Shown here: positions 24,819-38,236 of the stretch, in pieces
How positions within the stretch are numbered: the stretch's first letter is position 1
Layout: each line of letters starts with the position of its first letter
Source of the DNA: Vanessa cardui
Lineage: Eukaryota; Arthropoda; Insecta; Lepidoptera; Nymphalidae
Direction: 5' to 3'
NCBI RefSeq assembly: GCF_905220365.1
Contig: NC_061124.1
Span: 5,024,501 to 5,088,500, forward strand
DNA: 64,000 nucleotides
Position numbers and translations under genes: made by a program
The notes under the pieces: model-generated
Told to the model about the DNA's origin: nothing
The model's input: only the letters and a program-made list of their open reading frames with translations
The model's database searches: none

Positions 24819-25088
24819 CAGCCTGTAAATGTCCCACAGCCAGTCTAAGGCCTCCTATTCCATTTAGAAAAAGGTTAGAAGAATACTCCACTACGCTGCT
24901 CCAATGTGATTTGGTGGGTTGACATGTGGCAAAATTCGTTGAAATTAGACATATGCAGATTTCATTAGGATGTTTTCCTTCAAGAGAAGAATTATAAACA
25001 CAGATTAAGCACATTAAAATTCAGTGCTTGCCTGGGTTTGAACCAACAATCACCGGTTAAGTTGTACGCATTTTACTCACTGGGCTTT
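24819..25088 (-). repeat. Metulj-type SINE, near full length
   Basis: Read on the minus strand: a tRNA-like head containing the B-box-like segment GGTTCAAACCCAGGCAAGCA, an AATCTGTGTTTATAATTC body, a GAAGGAAAACATC block, and an end in the CAGGCTG family sequence. It is reversed relative to the numbering and moderately diverged. Confidence 0.7.
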
Positions 25089-25154
25089 AAATGTGTGTAT
25101 AAGTATTTTTTTTTTACATTAGAATTTTCACCATTATACATATAGTATATTTAC

Positions 25155-25156
<2 letters not shown>

Positions 25157-25186
<30 letters not shown>

Positions 25187-25187
25187 A
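25157..25187. repeat. AAAT microsatellite
   Basis: About seven AAAT units just beyond the head of the SINE and before the GST 3' end. Confidence 0.9.
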
Positions 25188-25269
25188 GGAACATTATTAT
25201 GCTTTAATAAACGATGAATGAGGCAACAAATTGAAACAAGAGTATTCGATTTTGTAAGAGTTTATTTAA

Positions 25270-28200
25270 TTACATATCTTTCTGTTTGATGTTCTCCGGG
25301 TGCGTCTCAATAAAAGTTTTTTCTTGTAATAGTGTCTCGTAAACTTTCGAAATTGTCGGGAACTTGTCCAAGCTCAACTTGTGTCTGTAATCACATTTAC
25401 GAGTATAAGTTTAGTCGCGTCGATTTAATTCATCAACTATTATAACGTCGAGCAAGAATACTGTCTGTAAGTTGATATCTGTGCCAATATTATTAGAGTT
25501 ATACTAATAATATATTATTGTGTTACTTTTAAAAGAACAGAATTGGCAAAATATATTGTTATTTGTTAACTCCCTCTCACTCTCAAGTCAATAACATCTA
25601 TCGCTTTGCATTTACGTTTTTTTTTTCTCGCTGGATAAACGCATTACGCGCTGCCTCCACGTGATGGAAAGGGGGGTGTGTGGGACTCCCCAGAGCCCTG
25701 GACGCTGAGTGCGCCCAAGTACGCCGGGTTTACCCACTAAAAAACCAGCGGTTCCCTCTCCGTCTCTCGATGGACGCCACGGGATCGCTTACGCATGCTA
25801 CCGTGACGATCCATATGGCTTGCTATTCATAAACAATAACAATATGTGAACTGTTTAAGAAATAAATGTGTTTATTTGTTTGAATGCCATATTACAAGAG
25901 ATATACAAAACAGATTTAAAACTGAAGTTAAATAATTTCCTTTATATACCCCTGTGTGATCTGCAGTGGAAATCCTTAAAGCGGGTGAAATAACAGGGAG
26001 TTACTAGTTGTAAAGAAGCGTTTAAAAATCGGAAATACGTAGGTAGGTTTTTATTTGTGTACGATTATTGGTCACATATATTCAGTATGTTTAATTATGA
26101 TTTACAAAATAAATTTGTAAAGTTAAACTAACTAACTAACTTAACTTTTGCTTGTAACATTAGTTACAAACATAAATATTAATAGCTTATTATCTCTATA
26201 AATTATATGTGAAGAAAGCGAAACAATAAATCACTTAATAAAGATATGACGGCGGTTAATTGAAAAGTAGGTCTCTCTGAATCAGTCTAGGACGATACTT
26301 GACAAGGCTGGCCCCTCTCTTAATATGTCAAATGTTTACAAAGACACAGCACTAGTTCTTAACTCAATAACAAGTATAGATGCTTGTCCTTTAAATTTCC
26401 CAAAGGAACAAACGGATAATTTGATTTCATTTGTATCAGTCCTTTAATTATCTCGGGAGTATATGACGATCGATATTTTAATGGAGTTATTTTTGAACAT
26501 ACTATGTGTTATTTAAGACTAACTCTTGCTTAATAATATTATATTATATTTTCTTTAAAGAACTAGACTAAGAACAATCGGTAATTGAAATAAGACAAAA
26601 ATAGTGCCCGTGAAACTACGCGTTTTTATTTAACTTGTGACTTGTTTTGTTTCTATTTCATTTCATTGTTAACTGCAAGATTATACAAATAATATATTTT
26701 ATGTTAAATGTTAAACATTACATCAACAGCCTGTCAATTCCCACTACTGGGCTAAAGGCTTCCTCTCCCTTTGAGGAGAAGGTTTGGAATATATTCCACC
26801 ACGCTGTTCCAATGCGGCTTGGTGGAATGCACGTGTGCAGAATTTCAATGAAATTTGTCACATGCAGGTTTTCTCACGATGTTTTCCTTCACCACTGCCC
26901 ACGAGATGAATTATAAAGAGTAATTAAACACATGAAACAGCGGTGCTTGCCTGGGTTTGAACCCGCAATCATCGGTTAAGATGAACGCGTTCTAACCACT
27001 GGGCCACATCGACTGTAAACATTAATTAAGTTAGAAATATAGGTTCTAGATAGCAATTCAGCCAGTAAATTTTTTCCGCTGTCGAAAATTAATATTTTTT
27101 TTTAATTTTAGCAATTTAGTAAATTGTAATCAAGAATATTTTTTAAATTTCTGCATATTTACGGCTTTAGCTCTTCAAAAATAACCGTTTTTTTATATGC
27201 GTCGTACCAAAATCCCTGGGACGAAAACGTTTCGTTTAGCGAACTAGACTAAGACATATCGATAATTTAAATAAAACAAAATGCTTGAAGCGACTGAATT
27301 AATAGCGTTCGTGACGTATTTCACGCATCGTTACGAGATATAATGTGGTTCGAAGATTCATTTTATTGGTTTCTTTATTTTAAAACGACCAAAAAAATTA
27401 CAATATGTATATGTAATACACGTATAAGTTTTGTAGTAAATTTTTTTCTATATTTAGATCATCCATCTATATTGTAAATTCATATTCTTTACTAATTTTG
27501 TAAATTTGAAAATCACTTTGTCTGTTTGTCGATTTATTTTTCACGGTTAAACCACTGAACTAAATTTGATAAATTTCGGTAAGAAGCAAGTTTGAATCCT
27601 AAGGAAGGGCAAGCTTTTTATGGCGAACTCCGGACGACCAACCAGAAAAAGGCGAGCGAAGCCGCTGTCGATAACTAGATTGTAATTAATAGATTTGTAT
27701 AAATATTGCCAAACTTATAAATTTGTGTTGCATGTGAATATATATCTAGATATCTCTTTCTGACAGAAGACAAACTCTATGGAGCCATTATAAAAAAAAT
27801 CATTAATTAATGAATACTTAGATTTCGATTTTTAGATTCAATCAAAATAAAATAACGAGGCAAAATGTTACAAAGAAATTATGTATGTAGTTATTTTATA
27901 AATTATATTAATTATATTTATTTAAGGGAATCTGGAAAATATATAATGTTTTAGTAATAAGGCCGACTTTTGTACGTTTTTCTGGCTTGTATGTAAATAC
28001 CACATAAAAGTATTAATAGTCAAATAAATAAAAATACACTTAAATTAAAAGTGATTGTTACCTAGCCAATTTTACCTTGTAACAGAATTGTATAGTTGAG
28101 GCACCAGACACAGATCAGCCATGCTCAACTGGTTCTCAATACAGAATTGACCTGATGATTTGTGCAGCAGATCCTCAAGAGTATACAGTCCTCGTTCTGC

Positions 28201-31200
28201 CCAATACTTGGTAAAGTTTTTGTATTGATCCTTAGAATCGAAATGGCTTAATAAACCTACATTCTGTAGTGGCTGAATGCCAGAGACGATAGTCTGAAAA
28301 AAAAAACAAAAAAGAACATATTTGAATTTAATGGAATACTGTTAAATTAAGACTCAAGAGAATACTTTTAGGGACACAAAATTAAAAAAAAATGATTATA
28401 TTATTCTTGGTCGAGTTTCGTTATCGATGGCCAGTTTTAAAGACTAAGGAACTACACTGAAGACATTACTGTGTACAAGTGTGGGACAAATTCTCAAATG
28501 GAGAGTTAGTGAAGAAAACACGATCGTTTATGTCTGCAATAATAAACAGCTAACTCACCTTTTCAATCGAAACAAAGCAAGAAAGTATCACTGTTTTGAG
28601 GGGGAATAGCTAATGAGTGGGTGGCACTTGCGTAGCTTGCACAAAGGACCACCAATAAAATGTTGTTTTTCGTACCCACGCATTTATGATAAACAGGTTT
28701 GAATTCAATTATACCATAAAAATACAAGAGAAAAGATTTTAAATTCAACTTGATTGGAATAAATAAACGGGAACTGTTTGATATTCCAAGTAAACAGTTT
28801 TAAGAGAGGAATAAATCATTTGTTATATAAGTTCCATTATTACCATTTTAACCGAGTTACTATGTAGATATGATTTCGACTTCACGCGGGAAAAGTATCT
28901 TTAATGATGTAAAGGCCTTCACATTTTAATAAACAAAAATTTTAACAAAAAAAATGTCTTCAAATATGAACTAAGAAGTAATAAAAATAATTGACTACAT
29001 AAAAGTCAATTTACAATTATACAATGTAGTTACGATTATTGTTACTTTTAGGGCCGGTGAACCACACGGGAAGCACTAGCTTTTAAATAAAAAAAATAAA
29101 ATAAAAAAATCGGTTCACCTAGTCAAAGGTTATGATGTAACAAACATAAAAAAGTAGTCGAATTGATACTCTCCTCCTTTTTTGAAGTCGGTTAAAAACA
29201 ATATATAAATAAATTTAAAAACTCAATCAGTATTTAGTCGAGCGATAACGTATGTATCGGCTCGTACGTACTTGCTAATATATAAAATTATAAAATTTAT
29301 TACAGTACATCCCACGCGTTTTTCACGAAATAACATAATTTGGAACGCAATTTTCGATCCATAGCCATCAAGGCAGAAACACCTCGCGAGCGATTTTGTC
29401 TTTAATAAGAATAAAACAGGTCTGAAACACGCAGGTATTTTCAATTATTTAGAAAAAGAAAATATCCAATACACTCATTATATGTTACATGCTCTGAGGA
29501 ATCAGGATCGTATCTTTCATGTTCGAGTTTCATATCGCAAGACGTCATGTAAAACATACTGTTATTGACGTTTAATCGAATTACACTTACCTCACATATT
29601 TCTCTCATACGAGCTCTTAATATTGGCGTTCTCGGCATAAGACTTGGTTTAGGACGCGTGTCTTCTAGATATTGAAGTATAGCCATCGACTCTATTATCG
29701 TTGCACCATCTAAATAAGTAAATTACAAATAATGACTGCACCTGACCACTATCTTTGTTCATATCATATTAAAGTCAATTTCTGGTAACGCTGAATTAAT
29801 ACATCACTATAGACTTTATAGCATGAACATTTTATTAAAAAACTAGCTGTGGCTGCGACCTTGTACGCGATGAATTTAACAAAAATAATATTATTGTATC
29901 CTAAGTTACTCCTTGATATAGCAGTTATCTGCCAGTGAAAGCCCCGTCAAAATCGGTCTAGCCATTCCAGAGATTAGCCGACAACTGACAGATAGAAATT
30001 CAAAAAATGTTATTTTGGTATATGTATACAAACATATGCATTGAGTAAAAAAGGGCTAATTGAATATTACAAACGGTCACTTCCATTTTATGATATATAG
30101 AGAATGTTCCATATATTGAGCCACATAAACGATACATAAATTGTATATTATTTAAAGTAACAAAACCACAGAATGTGAGTGACCGCAAAGCTGCAGAACG
30201 GGTCACGCTTCGATTTGTGATCGTTGAAAAGCTATTCGTGAAGCGATTTCGATTGTGACAACTTCTGGTGGGATTGTAATGCTTCTGCATGTTCTTTATT
30301 ATAACAGAATATGATTATTTTATAAAATGTATGATCTATATAATAAGTATTAAAATATTAAGTTTTAATGCAAAATTCAATGGCATATAACAATAATATA
30401 CGATTGATTTGTTGGTATTTACGAGTTGGCAATTCTCCCGTACAGCAAAATAAATATGCGTATCCGTGTACTTTTTTTATCAACATTTTTCACATAAAAT
30501 TAAAAATATTTGAAGCATTCCAGATTGGACCCAGTAAAGGTAAGGAATATTTAACATTTACCTAATGTAAAGCACATTATATATAGTTTATCGTTTCTTC
30601 CATTGAGACATGACTTCATGGGATATATTCTATTTTGGTCTCTTATAAAAAAACAAAAACAGTGAAACGATGAAAAGAAATGGCACAAAGGGTAATTTCA
30701 TTGTTAAAACAGCAATCTCTTCCAGAAAACCAACTTTAATTCACGGATTAAATGAAATATAAACACAGACACTAATTAAGCACGTGAAAACTTAATGGTG
30801 CTTGATCGTGATTGAACCAGTGTTGTTCGCCGGCTGCGTTCGAAATATTTTATCATTAAATTGGTAGATTGCGTTCAAAATACATTATCCACACGGTATT
30901 CGATGTAAAATTGACATAAAACTATTATTAATATATAGAATAAATTGTTTAGAGTCAATAATAATAAAACTTTTTAAGTTTCGTGAACAAGACATTCGTC
31001 GATAATGTCTAAATATCGAGCTCCACCAAATAAAAATAAAAAACATGGTATTTATCCTGTATTACATAACTGTAATAATAATAATAAAGACTGAATACTA
31101 TTTTTTTGAGAAGCAATCCCCTTTTGTTTTTAGTCGCTTGGTGGCGCAAACCATTTCACTATTGACGCTTAAAATTGTATCGGCTTGCTCCTATTTGTAT

Positions 31201-34200
31201 ATAAAAATAATAACATTGTTCTGTGTAATTGTATTTTTTACATTATATTAAAAATCAATGAATACAATACACGTAGCTATTTGGGTCATTTAAATAGTTC
31301 ACAATTCAATGAAGATATTTCCGTTAGATTTATTGAGCGTCACATTCGTTGAAATGAGAAGTTATTGACCCAACCAATTAAATGCTGGCGCTGTTTGAAT
31401 CTGCCTCATAGACTCTTTGATTATTCAAATTATTTTGTCTTCTTTGATTTATAAGGAATATATTTAGTATCTAACTTATTATAAAAATAAATCACGTTAG
31501 TACGTATATAAAATAATTAGGCATGAAATTCTATTATTTCGTATACACGCAGTACATTTACATGTAACTCTACTGGGCAAAATCTTTTCTATTTTTTAGG
31601 CGAAGATTTTTGATTATTCCAACATTCTGCTCCAATGGAAATTAATCTCGAATTCCGGAATCTTCGGTTAAAATTTACTTCTCAGATACGGTATCTTTGT
31701 GCCATGTATCGTTTGTAACGATATTTATTTTTTAAGAGTAACAACAATAAATTCAATGATTAAATTGTTTCCAATTATTCATTGTTATGACAAACAAGCA
31801 GTTTATTAAAAGCCTTCGACCCGCCCAGGCTTCGCACGTGTGCGATACTGATACTAAATATACTACAGAACTTCTTTATTTACGACATCACGTTAGAAAC
31901 TTCTAAAATCATCAGTTTTTCTCTACTATATTGTCCATGTATTATATTCAAAAAGCTTCCTATCGAATCACTGTCTATTAAAAAAAAACCGCATCAAAAT
32001 CCGTTTCATAATTTTGAAGATCTAAGCATACATAAGGACAGACAGCGGTAAGCGACTTAGTTTCATAGTATGTAATGATGATGATACTGAGATAAATATA
32101 TGTTCATATGTTCTACGCTAAGGGAAGTGAGCGTGTGTCCGATATTTATTAATCAGATCAACGGTTCATTAACTGATGTGCACAAACGAATGTTACTTTT
32201 CAACGAACTTTTATTTAACTTGATCTGTTAACACGAGTTGTTTTTGAGTTACGAACGGCTATTTTTAATCGAATTTTACATTTTACACTTTACGTCTTGA
32301 TAATACAGTATGGTATTTTTAAAATCGTAATTTGGTTCTAAGAAGATTTTTTTTATTTGATATTTTAATCTTAATTGAACGCAATTTCATAGAGATCTTA
32401 TTATTTTTTGCTTTTAAAAAGTAGTCGTGAAGATAAATACACACTTAAAATCCTCGTTTCGATTATTAGCACATATGAAGTGCAGTAGCACTAGAACCTT
32501 AATGGCTCTATGAGATCAGCGCTCATTGAACTATACCCTCACGCTAATAACCCCAATTATGACGTATTGTCTTGTAATTTGATCGTCAGATGCATCATTA
32601 ATTCGCCGTGATGTGATAATCGCATTTCATAACTAAAGAGATGATTATTTCTATTGAATAGGGATTTATTGTATTGTCAATAAAGGACTGGTAATAGGGG
32701 CTTAGGTGATCGCCTAATTCACACGATGAGACGAATGGACCGTGTTAATTCAAGCGTAACCATAGGCGATTACCGACAAATATTAAAGATTTGTGTGATA
32801 CAGTTATATACATCCGAAATTATCTTTTAAAATTCTTAAGGGTATATAACAGGCCAGTTCTAAAATAGTTGGGATATGTCCAAAAGATGAGCGTAACTAC
32901 CCTATAAAAGTATAAGATGAGCCCTATCTTATTGTTCCACTGTAAAGAATTTGTACCAAAATATTTCTTACAATATCTCTTTCGTCTGACTACGAGACTA
33001 CAAACGAAGTTCAACACAAATTAAGTACACGAAAGCTCTTTTGGTCTCCATTTAAAATTTTTATTTTTTTTTTCTCCATTTGTTTTAACTCCTACGTCAT
33101 TTTTGCTTGCCCAGCACAGCTGGTCTTTATCCATGGTGCAGTTGGCACGAAAAACTGTAGGTAAGAGTAGTGCGTTATAGTCACCTCGTATCATATATGA
33201 CTGGGGAATACCGGTATTTTATAGTTTAAAACAATAATTTTAGATATGAACCTTATATAGTTGAATGATTGATTGTCCCAACCATCATTTCCACCTGTGC
33301 TTACTTCTAACAAATAACAATTTATTTGTGCATTATCCAAATTTTCGCAATATCGCTTTGCAGGTGAACATTTGAATTTCATACAAAACGTACAACGAAC
33401 ACAGCTTGCATTGTCATAAATATTTTATATCGGAGAGTATTAGAAAATTGAACGATATTATACGCTTCCGTTTTATGTTGCAAGTTTGCTTTGGTTGTTT
33501 TTAAACTAATTACATCATGTTGTAATCGTCTCAAGTCTAGATGAATGGTAATTAACATGGTAAATAAATATTTATGTAAGTACAAAAATAAAACAGGCGA
33601 ATATTTTTCAAGTACTAATTTGATTGCAACGTGCGATATGTAACGTTTTTGACGTTTAATTTATACCTAACGTGCACCGAATTGGGTGCGCTATATATTT
33701 TTTTAAATATAAAGTTTTTATCCGTTTCGTCTTTTTCAAAAGATATTTTTTTATATTGTTCAACTGGCAAAACGAGCAGACATATCGGTTCGGAAAAACC
33801 GCTGGCGAAAGCTGGTTCCACAGAGTGGTTTTGTGAGGCGGAAATGCTTTAGAAATCGCGCTGTTGTGAATTTCCAGAAAACTGGGTAGTGCGAGAGAAA
33901 CTTGGAAATAGCTGATACTATCAAAATCAATTTACTTTATCAAATTATAAATGTAAAATTTTGTAAAGAAAATTTGGCTTCTTACATTTTAATTTGTAAT
34001 TAGTTTGATATTATAAGACAAACCATTAATCCAAAAAAAAACTAGTTATATTACTAGTTGTTTGAACTCAATGTTTTTTTTATGTTAAAAATATTGGCGC
34101 GGCCGTCCTGGTGTCCGCACTGAAGTCCCTTATTTTACGCGTGATAAGTCTAGTGGGTTAGCAAGTATGTATATAGGTATATGTTTATTTATGATTTATT

Positions 34201-37200
34201 TTTATTATTTATTTATTTGAATACTTTATTGTACACCACAAATTAAACAGATTAAGCCTTATAGTAAAAACATATAAAAAAGATGGTACAACCGGCGGTC
34301 TTATCGCTTTAAAGCGATTTCTTCCAGACAACCGAGGTGATATGGAGTAGTAGCCAACAGAGAAATGATTTAATATAGATAACAAATAGACATTCGAATT
34401 AGCCATTTTATATCTAAGATACTTTTCCCCCTTAAGAGTACGCAGATAGAGACGTTCGGGTGTATCATGTCATCTCCCATCGACACAGGAATATAGACTT
34501 TAGGTAAAATAAATATACGATTCACATACAAATAACCGCCACATACATCGTTGATAATAACCGTGTATATTAAGAGTAGGCCAATCCATTCTGTCTGACT
34601 TTTGTGGCGATTCAAACCCGTATGAGTCTCGCAAATTACCTGTCAACTTGAATTGGTTTTCATACCAATGGTCATTCTTACACACGAAATTTCACTCGAT
34701 AACTTTGATATGTCCAAATATCAGGGAAAATTAGACTCTCAATATACTATGCTATTGATTTTTGTGAAAATAGAGATATTTTTATAACATAATAAATATA
34801 TTTTATAATCCGTCTTTCCTAAAGGTTGCCTGGAAGAGATTGCTACTTTATTGATGAGGGATCCAGGTGCATCTCATGCAATTTTTGTAAATCCTAGTAA
34901 CAAGTAATAAACTTCGGATAAAATTTTACATGTATATACTAAAAATGTCTTAAGTCGGAGCCACTAGAATAATAATTATGTTCTTAATTTACCAGTATAA
35001 GCTATTTAATCAATTAACTACGGAATATAATTACAAATAATGAATTACTAATTATGTTGTGGGATAATTGCGATGGCTTGTGAGCGGTGGGCTAATATAT
35101 TAATACCTGGGTATATTAATGTAGGAAATATATTTTAAATTATTCTGGAGTATGGCTTAATGACCTGGACTATGAGTTTTTGAATTTACTTTAATCACCT
35201 AACCGAATACTTCACGTTTTTTTTAAAGATATGTTTATTCAAATATCTTACAATAACTCTGACAATACTGTTCTATAAATAATCAAACGGATAAATCTAT
35301 TTATAATTAATCGGATTACATATTGAAACAATCATTGTCGATCTTCAAGCGATATATCAGACCGTAGTAAGTGATAATACGGTTTACTGTATATTTTTAA
35401 ACATCGTTTATAATAACGATTATATCTAAAAGAGGCGATCAAAAATCACAACGGAATTTTTTTTATTTGCATTTATCAAAAATATTTTTTTTTTTGATTC
35501 TGAATAATATTATCTGTCGATTTAATTACTCGAACGAATTTTATCAGGCAGGTTAAGTGGATGAATTACTGATTTCAAAATAATTTTCATTATCAAATGT
35601 TTTTATAATATGACTTTAAACTTTTATTTAAATATTTTTACGACATTTTAATGTTTAAGTTGTCGCAAATACCTAATATGATTTTTTTTTACAACGATGA
35701 AACAATGTTAAGGGGACTACAGGAGCTAATTGCCCTTGAGAATCACGCGCACACACTTACACTAACGACAAAAACGGCATGTCCCCGCGCGCACTACGCT
35801 TAGCGAGGCGGCGAGGTTACGCCTGAATATTCCAACAGATGGCGCCGAACCGCCGCGCGCCGCGCCGAGCGAAAGCGAAGCGAAGTCAATTCTATCAATC
35901 ATAGATTTCATAAAAATAGACAGGACAACAGAATTATTTTAATTTCTTTGTGTCATTTAAAAAATTATGATAAAATTAAACAGAATTAATTAAACTTAAA
36001 TTATTATTATTTTATGTACAAAAAATAGTTAATTTAAACATTTTTTTCTTTAATTTTTACTGTATCAATTCAATTAGTTGTAATACTAAATATTAAATCG
36101 TACCTATTTTTAAATTTTGTAAGTTTGTTAAGCGATTTATTAAATAAAAATGGAACTGTTCGTAATTTGTACACTGACAAAAAGCGTAGAGTTTGTTCGT
36201 TTTACTAATATAGGTACACAAAGAAAAAAAATTAAGTTAAAAAAGTCAGCATCAAAAAGTTACTATAAAAATAATATCGTCAAGTCAGTTTAGTAGAATT
36301 ATTGGTTAACTCGGTCAATCACAGTGGGTTTAGTCATAAATCTCAAAAAATAGTTTGGATATTAGAATTATTTGTATTGTTTTTGACTGATATTTGAAAT
36401 AAAACTGATTCAATTAAATTCAAATATTTTTATTTATTTTTGGTTTAACAAAAAAACAAATAAATTTCGTTTCAATTTTTTTATTAAAATATTTTTTTAA
36501 TTATTCGTTCGTCGTCGTTCGTTATTAAAATATCTTGGATACATGCAATCAATATTTCACCCACTTTCACTGAAGCTACGAGCTAAAATTTTTCAATTGT
36601 TACTATTTCCAATCTTTAAAAAATATTGAATTACGTATATGACACTTCTAAATATTTTAGTTCTTTGGTTCACAAAAATTACATATTTCGAGATGGCCCA
36701 GTAGGTAGAACGCGCGCATCTTATTGCGGGTTCAAACCCAGGCAAGCACCACTAAATATTCATGTGATGTGCTAATTTGTATTTATTTTTTTTTTTATTA
36801 TTAAATTTCATCCATACATAACTATATTTCCTATTATACACAAAATTGATAAAATTAAACTCTAACGTAATAGAAATAGCTTCCGTGTTATTTTTTTTCG
36901 ATTTTCTTAATTCTGAAAAAATAAATGCATAGTTGTTAGGAATTAAATTTTAATAATTATAAAATATAAATATATTTTTAAATATAGTCCTTTAAAAATA
37001 ATAAAATTTTGGTTCAGAGTGCGGGGATCGAACCCGCACATTCTTCTTGGACTTGCTTGCATTGACCAAATAATCCAAATACTCCATGGTGACTGTAAGA
37101 AATCTGTCGAAAAATCTGATTCTATGCGAACTAATTGCATTATTTTTAATAAATGTTTCCAATAATCATTATTTATAATATATATTTGTTTACTAATTAA

Positions 37201-38201
37201 ATACTCTTACCTTTTCATATTATCTTTCATATGTTCGGCTTTTTAATTTATATGAACGTTTTTTAGTTTTCTTCACAGATTGTACTTTATTTCCCATGTT
37301 TACAAAATTAAACTTTATAAAAAATAACTTAAAAAAAAAATAAATGGCTAACTACAACTGGACTATTTTAACTTAATATATTTATTTACATAAAAGAATA
37401 ATATTCGACAATTAATTTACAATTAAATTTACACAAAAATAAAATCTACGAGATTTTATTCGCAACGATGCGGTGAAAAGAGCGACACGTCTGTATAGCA
37501 ACAGGCCTCGGCCGGCAGTGTCTGTACGAGGCGCTCACGCACACATGCTTACGCATTTTGGTCGAAAATAAGAAAATCTGATTTAAAAAAAATCTATTAA
37601 TTTTACTAAATAATTAACATAATAAATTTTTAGTATATTGTTTGTAGAATAATCTGACAAAAGACCAAAATTATTGATGGTATATAAGTGTAGTTAAAAA
37701 ACAAAAAAAGACTTTTTTAGAGGTAACTTTGCGATTTTTTTCTATCGTACCAAATTAATTACATCATGTTTTCAACACAATTAATAACTAGCATCTATCC
37801 TGAAGATTAACATATATTTTTTTCATTTGGTTTATTGCATTGGATTATATACTTTTTGGCATTTTAAAACTTGCATTTAGCTCATGTAGTCCCCTTAAAC
37901 AAAAATTATACTAAACATAATTGTTTATTATTTCAAAAAGTTCTGCATAATCAAGATATGATACAACTAGTGCATTGTTTTCTGTCATTAATGTACTTGA
38001 TTTCGAACTCTCGATCAGCAGTTTGATTTCACTATTAAACACGATTCGATGGGTGTACGTATCGATCATATCTTGATAAGGATTGAACGGATATTATAGA
38101 TTTTTATCAGTGAGATGTGCTATTCGTACCAGTTTCTTCAATATATAATATATATATGAAAATTGTACAAAGAGACATCAGAATTTTACTTCGAACGTAC
38201 C

Positions 38202-38236
<35 letters not shown>

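Larger units (their letters stand above)
35712..37894. mobile_element. 2.2-kb non-autonomous element flanked by TTAA (piggyBac-like)
   Basis: TTAA occurs at 35708-35711 and 37895-37898. Inside are inverted ends GGGGACTACAGGAGCTAA and (inverted) GGGGACTACATGAGCTAA. TTAA duplication is the hallmark of the piggyBac group. No transposase frame is present. The left end carries a GC-rich patch (about 35785-35880); the right end has another (37455-37555). A SINE head lies inside (36692-36785). Inside GST intron 29710-42322. Confidence 0.65.

Noticed and set aside
37010..37100. Functional tRNA gene
   Set aside because: Only the T arm and B box fit; no matching acceptor stem or D arm could be drawn.
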